Assembly (NCBI RefSeq): GCF_042850985.1
Contig: NZ_AP031415.1
Location: 620,001-684,000 of the forward strand
DNA length: 64,000 bases
From: Allocoprobacillus sp002160865
Lineage (GTDB): Bacteria; Bacillota_I; Bacilli_A; Erysipelotrichales; Coprobacillaceae
Reading direction: 5' to 3'
Positions within the stretch are counted from its first letter, which is position 1. Each line of letters begins with the position of its first letter. Shown piece by piece: positions 14,626 to 24,194 of this stretch. A model generated the notes under the pieces. It saw only the letters and a program-made list of their open reading frames with translations, had not been told where the DNA came from and did not search any database. A program made the position numbers and the translations under genes.

Positions 14626-16551
14626 ATGGCAATAGCAAAATTAAAGCTTCTGGAAATTGAATTTCCAGCACAGCAATATGATGCTGTATTATTGAAGCTG
14701 ATTAATCTTGACAATTTTCATCCTGAACCTGCTTCTAAATTTGCTGATTCAGTACAGGGATTATCAGTATTAAATCGTGAAAATCCTTATGCTGATTTAA
14801 TCGCAAGAATGGAAGAAGCGAGGGATAAATATCGTCTTCAATTAAAAAGCACAGATGTTGATAATGTTCGTATGAATATTATTCAAGCTGATACATTCTT
14901 CTGTAATGTATTAGAAAAAGCTGCACAGATTGAAAAAGTCAAAGAAGATTTATTAACGATGATTCAAGAGAATGAAGCAACGATTGCTCAATTAGAGCAT
15001 ATGATTGATGCAAATATTGATTTTGATAGATTATTCTCTTGTAAATATTTACAGATTCGTTTTGGGCGTTTACCAACAATGAATTTAGATAAATTAAAAT
15101 ATTATGGAGAACAGAAATTCTTATTTAAAGTTTTACATAAAGGAACAAAGGAAACATATTGTAGTTATATTGCAACTGCAGATAATGCTCCTGAAATTGA
15201 TAACATCTTTTCTTCATTGTATTTTGAACGTATTCATATTCCTGAATTCGTACATGGTAAACCTAGCGAAGCATTAGAAGTTTTAAAAGAAGAAGACGAC
15301 ACAGCTAAACAATATATTCAAGTGCTTGATCAAAGAATTGAAAAACTGTTTAGTGAAAATATGGAAGAAATGAATCATATTTATTCAGTTTCTAAAAAAT
15401 TGAATGAAACATATGATGCTCAAAAATATGTCGTTGTCTTTGGCAAAAATGCCGCTGTATATGGTTTTGCTGAAGAAAAAGATGCAAAGAATATTAAAGA
15501 AGAATTTGAACAGTTAGATGATGTCAAAGTAGAAATCAGTTCAGCTATGAGTGATTCACGTTTGACACCACCTACAAAATTAAAAAACAACTGGTTTTCA
15601 AAACCATTTAGAATGTTTGTGGAAATGTATGGTGTGCCATCATACACTGACTTTGATCCAACCAATTTAGTGGCTATTAGTTATACTTTCTTATTTGGTA
15701 TGATGTTTGGTGATATTGGACAAGGGATTGTCTTATCATTAGTTGGATACTTCTTCTATAAATGGAAAGGTATGCAATTAGGTGCAGTTGGAATGCGTTT
15801 AGGTATTTCAAGTACGATCTTTGGATTTGTTTTTGGTTCTATCTTTGGTAGTGAAGCATTGTTTGAACATTTTATGGAACCAATGTTTTTACCAATGGAA
15901 TCAGAAAATACGATGACATTATTAATGGCAGCCATTGCGACAGGGGTTGTATTGATTATCATTTCTATCGCATTTAATATCTTCTTGAATATTAAGAAGA
16001 AAAACTGGGGAGAAATGTTGTTTTCACAAAATGGTGTCGCTGGACTTGTATTCTATGTATCAGTTCTATTATTAGTTGCCAATATGCTTGTGGGAATGAA
16101 TTTACCTCTTGGTGGACCAGTCTATATTGTTTTATTGATTGCAATGCCAGTCGTGATGATTTTCTTAAAAGAACCGTTATGTCATAAACTTGAAGGGGAA
16201 AAGATGTTCCCACATGGTTTTGGGGCTTTCTTTACAGAAGCGTTCTTTGAATTATTTGAAGTTATGCTGACATTCATTGCTAATACGATGTCATTCTTAC
16301 GTGTAGGTGGATTCGTTTTATCACATGCCGGAATGATGATGGTTGTTTACACATTAGCTGAAATGGTTGCTGGAGGTCCAGGTATCATTAACTTTGGATA
16401 TATTTTAGTAGCTATTATTGGTAATATCTTCGTTATGTGTTTGGAAGGTATGATTGTTGGTATTCAGGTTTTACGTTTAGAGTTCTATGAAATGTTCTCA
16501 CGTTATTATGAAGGAAAAGGAAAACCTTTCCATTCAATTCAAGAAAAATAA
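14626..16551 (+). CDS. ntpI: V-type ATPase subunit I (ion-conducting stator), 641 aa
   Basis: Full-length subunit I: an N-terminal cytoplasmic arm (about 1-330) and a C-terminal domain with about seven or eight membrane helices (from YTFLFGMMFGDIGQG). Arg559 in SFLRVGGFVLSHAGMM is the conserved channel Arg that faces the c-ring carboxylate. Follows the short homologue by 15 bases; the two share the FHPEPASK and RFGRLP-DKLKYYG segments, so they are paralogues. Confidence 0.92.
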   Translation: MAIAKLKLLEIEFPAQQYDAVLLKLINLDNFHPEPASKFADSVQGLSVLNRENPYADLIARMEEARDKYRLQLKSTDVDNVRMNIIQADTFFCNVLEKAAQIEKVKEDLLTMIQENEATIAQLEHMIDANIDFDRLFSCKYLQIRFGRLPTMNLDKLKYYGEQKFLFKVLHKGTKETYCSYIATADNAPEIDNIFSSLYFERIHIPEFVHGKPSEALEVLKEEDDTAKQYIQVLDQRIEKLFSENMEEMNHIYSVSKKLNETYDAQKYVVVFGKNAAVYGFAEEKDAKNIKEEFEQLDDVKVEISSAMSDSRLTPPTKLKNNWFSKPFRMFVEMYGVPSYTDFDPTNLVAISYTFLFGMMFGDIGQGIVLSLVGYFFYKWKGMQLGAVGMRLGISSTIFGFVFGSIFGSEALFEHFMEPMFLPMESENTMTLLMAAIATGVVLIIISIAFNIFLNIKKKNWGEMLFSQNGVAGLVFYVSVLLLVANMLVGMNLPLGGPVYIVLLIAMPVVMIFLKEPLCHKLEGEKMFPHGFGAFFTEAFFELFEVMLTFIANTMSFLRVGGFVLSHAGMMMVVYTLAEMVAGGPGIINFGYILVAIIGNIFVMCLEGMIVGIQVLRLEFYEMFSRYYEGKGKPFHSIQEK

Positions 16552-16577
16552 AAAGAAATATTTGGAGGAAAAAAATT

Positions 16578-17003
16578 ATGAATTTAATGATGTTTATTTT
16601 ACCTGCTATTGCTGTTGTTTTATTATCTTTACCATTAGTCAAAATGTTTACTTCTAAAGTAAGCAAAGAAAGTGCAAAATGGCGTTTATTAACTCATGTT
16701 GGAGGATTCTTTGGAGCTGTTGCTTTAACTTTATGTTTATCAATGGGTTCAGCATTTGCCGCTGAAGGTGCTTCTATTGTTGGTACAGTTGCTCAAGGTA
16801 TGGGATTTCTAGCTGCTGCATTAGCAACTGGATGTTCTGCATTAGGTGCAGGTATTGCCGTTGCTGCTGCTGCTCCTGCTGCTATTGGAGCTTTCTCTGA
16901 AAATGATAACAACTTCGGTAAAGCATTGATCTTCGTTGCCTTAGGTGAAGGGGTTGCCATTTACGGGTTATTAATTTCAATCTTAATTATCAACGCTTTA
17001 TAA
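16578..17003 (+). CDS. ntpK: V-type ATPase subunit K (c ring), 141 aa
   Basis: Four hydrophobic segments, the last two forming the c-type hairpin rich in Ala and Gly. The ion-binding carboxylate is Glu124 in VALGEGVAIYG. Many bacterial and archaeal K subunits have P-E-T/S here, where the hydroxyl helps to bind sodium; this protein has G-E-G. That leans towards protons, but the upstream ligands would have to be modelled. Ribosome binding site TGGAGG. Confidence 0.9.
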   Translation: MNLMMFILPAIAVVLLSLPLVKMFTSKVSKESAKWRLLTHVGGFFGAVALTLCLSMGSAFAAEGASIVGTVAQGMGFLAAALATGCSALGAGIAVAAAAPAAIGAFSENDNNFGKALIFVALGEGVAIYGLLISILIINAL

Positions 17004-17027
17004 TTTTTACAAGAAAGGTCTGATTAT

Positions 17028-17336
17028 ATGAAATTTTTCTTAATCAGCGATAATATTGATACATTAATGGGACTAAGACTTGTAGGTATTGAAGGTGTGG
17101 TTGTGCATACAAGAAAAGATTTTCTTGAAGTTTTACAGTCAAAGATGAGAGATTCATCTATTGCGATTATCTTAGTGACTACAAAATTAGTTGATATGTG
17201 TCCAGATATTATATCAGAGATTAAATTAAAACAACAAAAACCACTCATTACAGAAATACCTGACCGTCATGGAAATTCTAAGATTGGTGAAACAATCGAC
17301 GGTTATGTATCTGAAGCTATTGGAGTGAAATTATAG
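17028..17336 (+). CDS. ntpG: V-type ATPase subunit F, 102 aa
   Basis: Typical start (FFLISDNIDTLMGLRLVGIEGV) and SSIAIILVTTKLVD core of the rotor-tip subunit that binds subunit D. Length is normal. Located between K and E, 24 bases after K. Confidence 0.9.
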   Translation: MKFFLISDNIDTLMGLRLVGIEGVVVHTRKDFLEVLQSKMRDSSIAIILVTTKLVDMCPDIISEIKLKQQKPLITEIPDRHGNSKIGETIDGYVSEAIGVKL

Positions 17337-17348
17337 GAGAGATAGATT

Positions 17349-17945
17349 ATGCAAAATATTGATCAAGTATTTCTCTATATGAAAGATGAAATTGAAAGAC
17401 AGGCAAAAAGCGAAGAACAGGCAATTTTAAATGAAGTGAAAGCTCTTGAAGATGAAGCTTATGAATCTATGAAAGCAGAAGCCAAAAGAGATGCTGATTT
17501 AAAATTGAAACAGGAAGAAGAAGAAATGAGTTCTAACGCTTCTGCAGAAATTTCTGAAAGTCATATTGAAAGAACAAAAAAATTAATTGAAAAAAGAGAT
17601 GAATATGTGAAAAACATCTTTGATCAGGCACGTGATGAATTAAAAGCTTTTGTCAAAAGTGATGAATATTTACCTTTTGTAGAAGCAAAAATAAAGAAAG
17701 TTGCTGCTGATTTTAAAGATTCTAAGTCTATCATGTATGTATCTCATGATGATTTCAAAAACAAAGATGCGTTTGTGAAAGCTTTTGGAACTGATATTGA
17801 AGTTCAAGCAAGTGATGATATTCAAATTGGTGGATTTATTCTTGAAAATAAAGCATCTTCTTTAGTTGTTGATGAAACTTTAGATTTTGCTTTAAATAAT
17901 CAAAAAGATTGGTTTAATAAAAATTCTGGATTAATTATTAGATAG
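17349..17945 (+). CDS. ntpE: V-type ATPase subunit E, 198 aa
   Basis: Long charged N-terminal coiled coil (about 1-105) and a globular C-terminal domain with the family's IGGFILENK-S-VVDETLD segment. With the first gene of the operon it forms the peripheral stalk. Confidence 0.9.
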   Translation: MQNIDQVFLYMKDEIERQAKSEEQAILNEVKALEDEAYESMKAEAKRDADLKLKQEEEEMSSNASAEISESHIERTKKLIEKRDEYVKNIFDQARDELKAFVKSDEYLPFVEAKIKKVAADFKDSKSIMYVSHDDFKNKDAFVKAFGTDIEVQASDDIQIGGFILENKASSLVVDETLDFALNNQKDWFNKNSGLIIR

Positions 17946-17962
17946 AAACGGGAGGTATGAGT

Positions 17963-19714
17963 GTGAATGAAAATGTAATTTATTCAATCAATGGTCCCGT
18001 TGTTACAGTCAAAGATACAGATGCCTTTTCTATGTTAGAAATGGTTTATGTTGGTAATGCGAGATTGATTGGAGAAGTTATCTCTATCAAAAAAGAATTA
18101 ACAACAATTCAGGTTTATGAAACAACAACAGGATTAAAACCAGGAGAACCTGTGTATGGAACTGGACAACCTATTTCTGTTACTTTAGGTCCTGGTATCT
18201 TAAGAAATATTTTTGATGGTATTGAAAGACCACTAGAAGAAATTGCAAAAGAATCTGGTGCTTTCATTCCAACTGGTAGCCATGTTGATCCATTGGATAA
18301 AAATAAATTATGGGATGTCACAATGGTTGCAAAAGTCGGTGATGAAGTCAAAGGTGGAGATATTTATGCTACAATTCCTGAAACTGACTTAATCACTCAT
18401 AAATGTATGGTATCACCATATACAAAAGGAAAAGTTATTGAAGTGGCTCCATCTGGACAATACAAAATTGATGATGTTGTCATGAAAATTGAAACGGCAG
18501 ATGGTGAAATTGTGGAATGTACATTAACACAAAAATGGCCAATCAAACAGGCAAGACCGGTTACAAAACGTTTACCAATTTCAATGCCATTAGTGACAGG
18601 ACAACGTGTTATTGATACATTGTTCCCAATTGCTAAAGGTGGAACAGCTGCTATTCCAGGAGGATTCGGTACTGGAAAAACAATGACTCAGCACCAATTA
18701 GCAAAATGGTGTGATGCCGATATTATCGTTTATGTAGGTTGTGGAGAACGTGGTAACGAAATGACTCAGGTTCTTGAAGAATTTAGAGAATTGATTGACC
18801 CTAAATCTAACAAACCTTTAACAGACAGAACAGTATTGATTGCTAATACTTCTAACATGCCAGTTGCGGCTCGTGAAGCTTCTATTTATACAGGGGTCAC
18901 ACTTGCTGAATATTATCGTGATATGGGATATCATGTTGCCATCATGGCAGATTCAACTTCTCGTTGGGCAGAAGCGTTACGTGAAATTTCTGGACGTTTG
19001 GAAGAAATGCCTGCTGAAGAAGGATTCCCAGCATACTTGCCATCACGTTTATCACAATTCTATGAACGTGCGGGATATATGAATAACTTAAATGGAACAA
19101 AAGGTTCAGTCACAATCATTGGTGCCGTATCACCACAAGGTTCTGACTTCTCTGAACCAGTGACTCAAAATACAAAACGTTTCGTACGTACTTTCTGGGC
19201 ATTGGATAAAGCTTTAGCTTATGCACGTCACTATTTTGCGATTAACTGGAATCAAAGTTATAGTGAATATATTCCTGATCTTGAAAGATGGTTCAATAAA
19301 AATGTTGATCCAAAATTCTTAAGAGATCGTCAGGAATTATCAAGTATTTTAGCTGAAGAAACAAAATTAATGGAAATTGTCAAATTAATGGGTTCTGATG
19401 TTTTACCAGATGATCAGAAATTAGTGATTGAAGTTGCTAAATTAGTACGTGTTGGTTACTTACAACAAAATGCATTCCATCCAGATGATACTTATGTACC
19501 ATTAGAAAAACAATTAAAGATGATGGAAGTCATCTTATACTTATATAAACGTGGTAAAGAAGTTGTCAGTGCTGGAAAACCAATTCGTTTGATTTTGGAA
19601 ACAGGTATTTTTGATAGAGTTGTCAAAATGAAATATGATGTTCCTAACAATAATTTAGCTTTATTTGATGATTATTATAAAGAAATTGATGAAGCAGTTG
19701 CATCTATTGACTAA
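17963..19714 (+). CDS. ntpA: V-type ATPase catalytic subunit A
   Basis: P-loop GGFGTGKT near residue 235, GERGNEMTQVLEEF, and ADSTSRWAEALREISGRLEEMPAEEG are catalytic-subunit signatures. The non-homologous insert of A subunits is present (about residues 110-200). GGGAGGT (17950-17956) is too close to ATG 17957 and well placed for GTG 17963, so I prefer the GTG; the difference is two residues. Confidence 0.93.
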   Translation: MNENVIYSINGPVVTVKDTDAFSMLEMVYVGNARLIGEVISIKKELTTIQVYETTTGLKPGEPVYGTGQPISVTLGPGILRNIFDGIERPLEEIAKESGAFIPTGSHVDPLDKNKLWDVTMVAKVGDEVKGGDIYATIPETDLITHKCMVSPYTKGKVIEVAPSGQYKIDDVVMKIETADGEIVECTLTQKWPIKQARPVTKRLPISMPLVTGQRVIDTLFPIAKGGTAAIPGGFGTGKTMTQHQLAKWCDADIIVYVGCGERGNEMTQVLEEFRELIDPKSNKPLTDRTVLIANTSNMPVAAREASIYTGVTLAEYYRDMGYHVAIMADSTSRWAEALREISGRLEEMPAEEGFPAYLPSRLSQFYERAGYMNNLNGTKGSVTIIGAVSPQGSDFSEPVTQNTKRFVRTFWALDKALAYARHYFAINWNQSYSEYIPDLERWFNKNVDPKFLRDRQELSSILAEETKLMEIVKLMGSDVLPDDQKLVIEVAKLVRVGYLQQNAFHPDDTYVPLEKQLKMMEVILYLYKRGKEVVSAGKPIRLILETGIFDRVVKMKYDVPNNNLALFDDYYKEIDEAVASID

Positions 19715-19728
19715 AGGAGGAAAATGTG

Positions 19729-21177
19729 ATGAGTCTACAATATGTAGGGTTGAACGAAATTAATGGTTCATTAGTCGTATTAGATCATGTTAAAGATGCT
19801 TCATATGACGAAATGGTCGAATTACAATTAAAAGATGGTTCAACTCGTTTAGGACGTATCGTTCAAATTGAAGGAGAAAGAGTTGTTGTACAGGTTTTTG
19901 AAGGAACAAACTCTTTATCTCTTGCCAATACAAAAACAAGATTATTAGGTCATCCAATGGAACTTCCTGTATCTAAGGAAATCTTAGGACGTGTGTTCTC
20001 TGGAGCAGGAAAACCAATTGATGGTCTTGGAGAAATCTATGCAGAAAAATCTATGGATATTAACGGTCAACCATTAAATCCAGTTGCTCGTGTTTATCCA
20101 AGAAACTATATTAACACTGGTATTTCATCTATTGACTGTTTAACAACTTTGATTCGTGGACAGAAATTACCAATCTTCTCAGGTTCAGGTTTACCACACA
20201 ATCAATTAGCTGTACAAATCGTTAAACAGGCCAAAGTTAAAGATGATGATGGTAGTGGATTTGCAGTTGTCTTTGCGGCAATGGGTGTTACAAATGACGT
20301 TGCTGAATACTTCAGACGTTCTTTTGAAGAAGCTGGGGTTATGCAAAGAGTTGTTATGTTCTTGAACTTGTCTAATGACCCAATCATTGAACGTACATTA
20401 ACACCACGTTGTGCTTTAACAGCAGCTGAATATTTAGCTTATGAACATGATATGCATGTCTTGGTTATTTATACTGATGTCACTTCTTATTGTGAAGCTT
20501 TACGTGAATTCTCTTCAAGTAAGGGAGAAATTCCTGGACGTAAAGGATATCCAGGATACTTATATTCTGACTTAGCTTCATTATATGAAAGAGCTGGTAT
20601 TTCTAAATCAGCAAAAGGATCAGTGACACAAATTCCAATTTTAACAATGCCTAACAATGACATTACTCACCCAGTACCTGACTTAACTGGATATATCACT
20701 GAAGGTCAGATTACACTTGATTCTGAATTGAATTCAATGGGTATTTATCCACCTGTCAGTGTGCTTCCATCACTTTCTCGTTTGATGAAAGATGGTATTG
20801 GTGAAGGATATACAAGAGCTGATCATTCAGATGTATCTAACCAGTTATTTGCAGCTTATGCACATGTTCAGGATGTTAAATCATTAACATCAGTTATTGG
20901 TGAAGATGAATTAACACCTGTTGATAGAAAATATATGGAATTTGGACGTTTATTTGAACAACATTTCCTTAACCAAGGTTTCAATACAAACAGATCTATT
21001 GAAGAAACATTAGATTTAGGATGGACTTTATTATCTGTTCTTCCTAAGAATGAATTAGATCGTATTGATAATGCGGTGTTAGAACAATTCTATGATCATG
21101 AAAAGGCAGTAGCTCAATTTGATCTTCAAGAAGATACAATGATTAAAGAGTTACAGCAGGCAGTAGATAATGGCTAA
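19729..21177 (+). CDS. ntpB: V-type ATPase regulatory subunit B
   Basis: Matches B subunits throughout (GRVFSGAGKPID, SGSGLPHNQLA, EIPGRKGYPGYLYSDLA). The P-loop is degenerate (GSGLPHN), as is normal for the non-catalytic subunit. ATG 19729 lies 8 bases after AAAGGAGG. Overlaps subunit D by 8 bases. Confidence 0.93.
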   Translation: MSLQYVGLNEINGSLVVLDHVKDASYDEMVELQLKDGSTRLGRIVQIEGERVVVQVFEGTNSLSLANTKTRLLGHPMELPVSKEILGRVFSGAGKPIDGLGEIYAEKSMDINGQPLNPVARVYPRNYINTGISSIDCLTTLIRGQKLPIFSGSGLPHNQLAVQIVKQAKVKDDDGSGFAVVFAAMGVTNDVAEYFRRSFEEAGVMQRVVMFLNLSNDPIIERTLTPRCALTAAEYLAYEHDMHVLVIYTDVTSYCEALREFSSSKGEIPGRKGYPGYLYSDLASLYERAGISKSAKGSVTQIPILTMPNNDITHPVPDLTGYITEGQITLDSELNSMGIYPPVSVLPSLSRLMKDGIGEGYTRADHSDVSNQLFAAYAHVQDVKSLTSVIGEDELTPVDRKYMEFGRLFEQHFLNQGFNTNRSIEETLDLGWTLLSVLPKNELDRIDNAVLEQFYDHEKAVAQFDLQEDTMIKELQQAVDNG

Positions 21178-21814
21178 TCAGGTCTTTCCAACAAAGGGGA
21201 ATTTGATTGCTACCAAAAAGTCATTAGAACTCGCATATTTGGGTTATGACTTGATGGATAAAAAAAGAAATGTTCTCATCAAGGAAATGATGAATTTATT
21301 AGATGATGTCAAATTGATCAGAGATGATATTACAGATTCTTATCAAAAAGCTTATTATGCTCTTCAGGAAGCGAACATGTCACTTGGTATTATCAGTGAT
21401 ATTGTTGAAGCTGTTCCTATTGATGAAGGATTGAGTGTGACTTATCGAAGCGTTATGGGAGTCGAAATTCCAAAAGTAAGCTATGAAAAAACACCTCTTC
21501 GTCTAGGATATGGTTTTGAAAGAGCAAACTCTAAAGTGGATTATGCATATAGATGTTTCTATCATGTTAAAGAATTAACTGTGAAATTAGCAGAAATAGA
21601 AAACGCTGTTTATCGTTTAGCCAATGCTATTCGTAAAACACAAAAACGAGCTAATGCTTTGCAAAACATTTCTATTCCTGAATTTGAAAGAACAGTGAAA
21701 TTCATTAGTGAATCTTTAGATGAAAAAGATAGAGAAGAATTCTCTCGTCAAAAAGTCATCAAAACGCAAAAAAATAAACAAGAAAGATTAAAGAAAGAAC
21801 AAGGTCTTGAATGA
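21170..21814 (+). CDS. ntpD: V-type ATPase subunit D, 214 aa
   Basis: Two long helices flank a short beta region, as in the central rotor shaft; starts with FPTKGNLIATKKSLELAYLGYDLMDKKRNVL split by family-typical residues. Last gene of the operon; its stop lies in the terminator loop. Confidence 0.92.
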   Translation: MANQVFPTKGNLIATKKSLELAYLGYDLMDKKRNVLIKEMMNLLDDVKLIRDDITDSYQKAYYALQEANMSLGIISDIVEAVPIDEGLSVTYRSVMGVEIPKVSYEKTPLRLGYGFERANSKVDYAYRCFYHVKELTVKLAEIENAVYRLANAIRKTQKRANALQNISIPEFERTVKFISESLDEKDREEFSRQKVIKTQKNKQERLKKEQGLE

Positions 21815-21830
21815 TCTTGTTTTTCTTTTA
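21798..21830 (+). terminator. Terminator of the V-ATPase operon
   Basis: A 9-bp stem (21798-21806 with 21813-21821, one G-T pair) with loop TTGAAT is followed by TTTCTTTT. The stop codon of subunit D lies in it. Confidence 0.75.
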
Positions 21831-21897
21831 TAGAATATTAAGAATTTATTAAGAAAGTTTTGCGTATAATCCACTATACTGTAAGTGGGTGATCAAT

Positions 21898-22311
21898 ATG
21901 AAAAGAAAAATACTTATGACAATCATTTTTATATTCAGTTTATCAACGATGTTTATGACCTGGTTTGGTGGATATAAGGGAGTGCAGGATGTATCAGGGT
22001 TTATTTTAATGAATAATCCCATTGCTGTTACATGCATGATGATTACGATATTTAGCATTTGGATGCATTGGGGATATACAAGTTATATACTATGCTGTAT
22101 TGGACTAATAGGGATTATTGCAATGGAGATTTATGAGTTTTTGACATGGCATATTTTCCCATTTTCTGGGGTATTCAGTTTACGTTTAAGTTTAGAACTT
22201 TGTTATCCTCAATTTTATATTGCCCTTATGAGTACTATCGCAACTTTTCTCATTTACAAATATTATTTTTGGAAAAGAGATTTGACAAAGTGGCAGGATT
22301 ATGTATCATAG
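21898..22311 (+). CDS. Four-helix membrane protein, 137 aa
   Basis: Unknown family. Four hydrophobic segments, short loops, and a C-terminal polar tail (YYFWKRDLTKWQDYV). The first segment follows KRK and could be a signal anchor. ATG 21898 is chosen over GTG 21889, since GGGTGA fits only the ATG. A TATAAT at 21865-21870 may drive it. It lies 24 bases before the GDPD gene and may be cotranscribed. Confidence 0.6.
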   Translation: MKRKILMTIIFIFSLSTMFMTWFGGYKGVQDVSGFILMNNPIAVTCMMITIFSIWMHWGYTSYILCCIGLIGIIAMEIYEFLTWHIFPFSGVFSLRLSLELCYPQFYIALMSTIATFLIYKYYFWKRDLTKWQDYVS

Positions 22312-22335
22312 TAGCTAAAGGGGATGGTCAGTGTG

Positions 22336-24174
22336 ATGAAAAAATATGGATCTTTCATTAAGAATGTTTTACAGTTTACAATTATTTATAAGCTGATCAT
22401 TCTTTTTTGTTTAAGTCCGATACTCAGACTTATTTTAAAGGAATATTTAAAGAAGGCATCAGTCAGTATTGCTTTTAATCAAAATATGATAGAAGTTTTT
22501 TTATCATTACCGGGAATCATTATATTTTTGATTTTAGTACTGACGATGATGCTTTTGATTTATTACAATCTGTATGTGATTATACAAATCATCACCTTAG
22601 AACATCAAAAACAATCTTATCAATTGAAAGAGATTGTTTTAAAAAGTATCATCAATTTAAAAACAATTCATAAACCAACTTTTGTATTAAGTGGTCTTTA
22701 TATGTTGTTATTGTTACCTTTAGTTCATGTAGGGTATATTAATAATTATGTCCCTAGATGGGATATTCCATCTTTCATTTTAAATGAACTTCAATTAACC
22801 CTTCAAGGCCAAATTTTGATTGGTCTTATTTATTTATTTTATTATGGTTTATATATTATGATGATTTTTGTTCCACTTTATTTATTTTTAAAACAAATGT
22901 CTTTGATACAAGCTATAAAAAAAGGATGCCATTTACTAAAAACAATCACTTTTTTACAAAAAATAAGATTGTTGATGAGTATCATAGCGTGGGTGATCGT
23001 AGAAAATAGTATCATACATATCTTACCATACCCTCTTTTACATAATCGAGATTTTAATATTTATTTTGTAAAATATCTCATGCATTTTGCATCTTTTCGT
23101 TATAGTGTTATTCAATATATCATCATTTATCTTTTACAGATTATCGCAATGACTTTCTTTTTGAATTATCTTGTGTCATTATTTTGTCAGTATGAAAAAG
23201 AAATCATGACCATTCAACAACAGAATTTAGATACCATTCGTTTGCAACGATTGATCAGTCATTGCCAAAAAACAACAGGATACGCCTTATGTCAATTAAA
23301 ACAATATTTTTCACAAATACAATGGATACGTACTTATCAAAAATATTTACGTATTATTTGTATCATTTGTATTTTTATTGTAGGGATTGTTTATTTTCAT
23401 CAAGATTTAAGATTGCATAAGCCTTATGTAATAGGGCATCGTGGTTCAGGGTACGCTATTGAAAATACTTTTGAAGCTGTAGAAAAAGCTAATGATTATG
23501 GTAGTGATTTTGCAGAAATTGATATTCAGTTATCTAAAGATGGTATTCCAATTGTATATCATGATACAACAATGTCACGTCTATCCCATGTATCTACATC
23601 CGTTTCACAAATGACTGCCCAACAATTTGAAGATACAACATTACAATATGAAAATTATACAGCTCAACCTACGACATTAGAACATTTGATTCAAAAGATG
23701 CAAGATCATCATTTCAATATCAAATTATTAATAGAATTCAAAGCTGATCCTGAAAATTACCGTGAAATGGTCAATCAGGTGGTGAAAATTGTCAATCAAT
23801 ATCATATGGGTTCACAAACAATGTTTATGTCCCTGCATTATCCGACTGTATCTTATTTACATCATCTTTATCCTGAATGGTGGATTGGATACTGTATTTA
23901 TGGAAGTATTGGAGATATTGATGCAAGTATATGGAATATGGATATTGACTTTTTAGCTATTGAAGAAAATCGAGCAAGTACTTCTTTAATTCAAAAAGCT
24001 ATTTCACAAATGATTCCTATTTACATATGGACAGTAGATAATGAAAAGAAAATGAAACAGTATTTAGATATGGGAGTAAGTGGAATTATTACTAATGATC
24101 CTGATTTAGGAAGACAGGCTATTGATGCTTATCTACAAAAACATCCTCATTCATATTATGAAGATCAAATATAA
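22336..24174 (+). CDS. Membrane-anchored glycerophosphodiester phosphodiesterase
   Basis: The first 350 residues hold about eight membrane helices of the GDPD-associated membrane domain. The C-terminal 245 residues form the catalytic domain with HRGSGYAIENTFEAVEKA and FAEIDIQLSKDGIPIVYHD (His, Glu, Asp and His metal-site residues in place) and the ending IYIWTVDNEKKM-GVSGIITNDPD. It hydrolyses glycerophosphodiesters or polyglycerolphosphate at the membrane. Start is uncertain: AAAGGGG (22317-22323) suits GTG 22333 or ATG 22336 better than ATG 22324. Confidence 0.88.
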   Translation: MKKYGSFIKNVLQFTIIYKLIILFCLSPILRLILKEYLKKASVSIAFNQNMIEVFLSLPGIIIFLILVLTMMLLIYYNLYVIIQIITLEHQKQSYQLKEIVLKSIINLKTIHKPTFVLSGLYMLLLLPLVHVGYINNYVPRWDIPSFILNELQLTLQGQILIGLIYLFYYGLYIMMIFVPLYLFLKQMSLIQAIKKGCHLLKTITFLQKIRLLMSIIAWVIVENSIIHILPYPLLHNRDFNIYFVKYLMHFASFRYSVIQYIIIYLLQIIAMTFFLNYLVSLFCQYEKEIMTIQQQNLDTIRLQRLISHCQKTTGYALCQLKQYFSQIQWIRTYQKYLRIICIICIFIVGIVYFHQDLRLHKPYVIGHRGSGYAIENTFEAVEKANDYGSDFAEIDIQLSKDGIPIVYHDTTMSRLSHVSTSVSQMTAQQFEDTTLQYENYTAQPTTLEHLIQKMQDHHFNIKLLIEFKADPENYREMVNQVVKIVNQYHMGSQTMFMSLHYPTVSYLHHLYPEWWIGYCIYGSIGDIDASIWNMDIDFLAIEENRASTSLIQKAISQMIPIYIWTVDNEKKMKQYLDMGVSGIITNDPDLGRQAIDAYLQKHPHSYYEDQI

Positions 24175-24194
24175 AAAAGCAGGGTGACCTGCTT
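24172..24194 (-). terminator. Terminator of asnB (convergent region)
   Basis: AAGCAGG/CCTGCTT around GTGA (24177-24194). The T-run is on the minus strand (24172-24178 read as T), so it mainly serves asnB; it also lies right after the GDPD stop. Confidence 0.75.
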
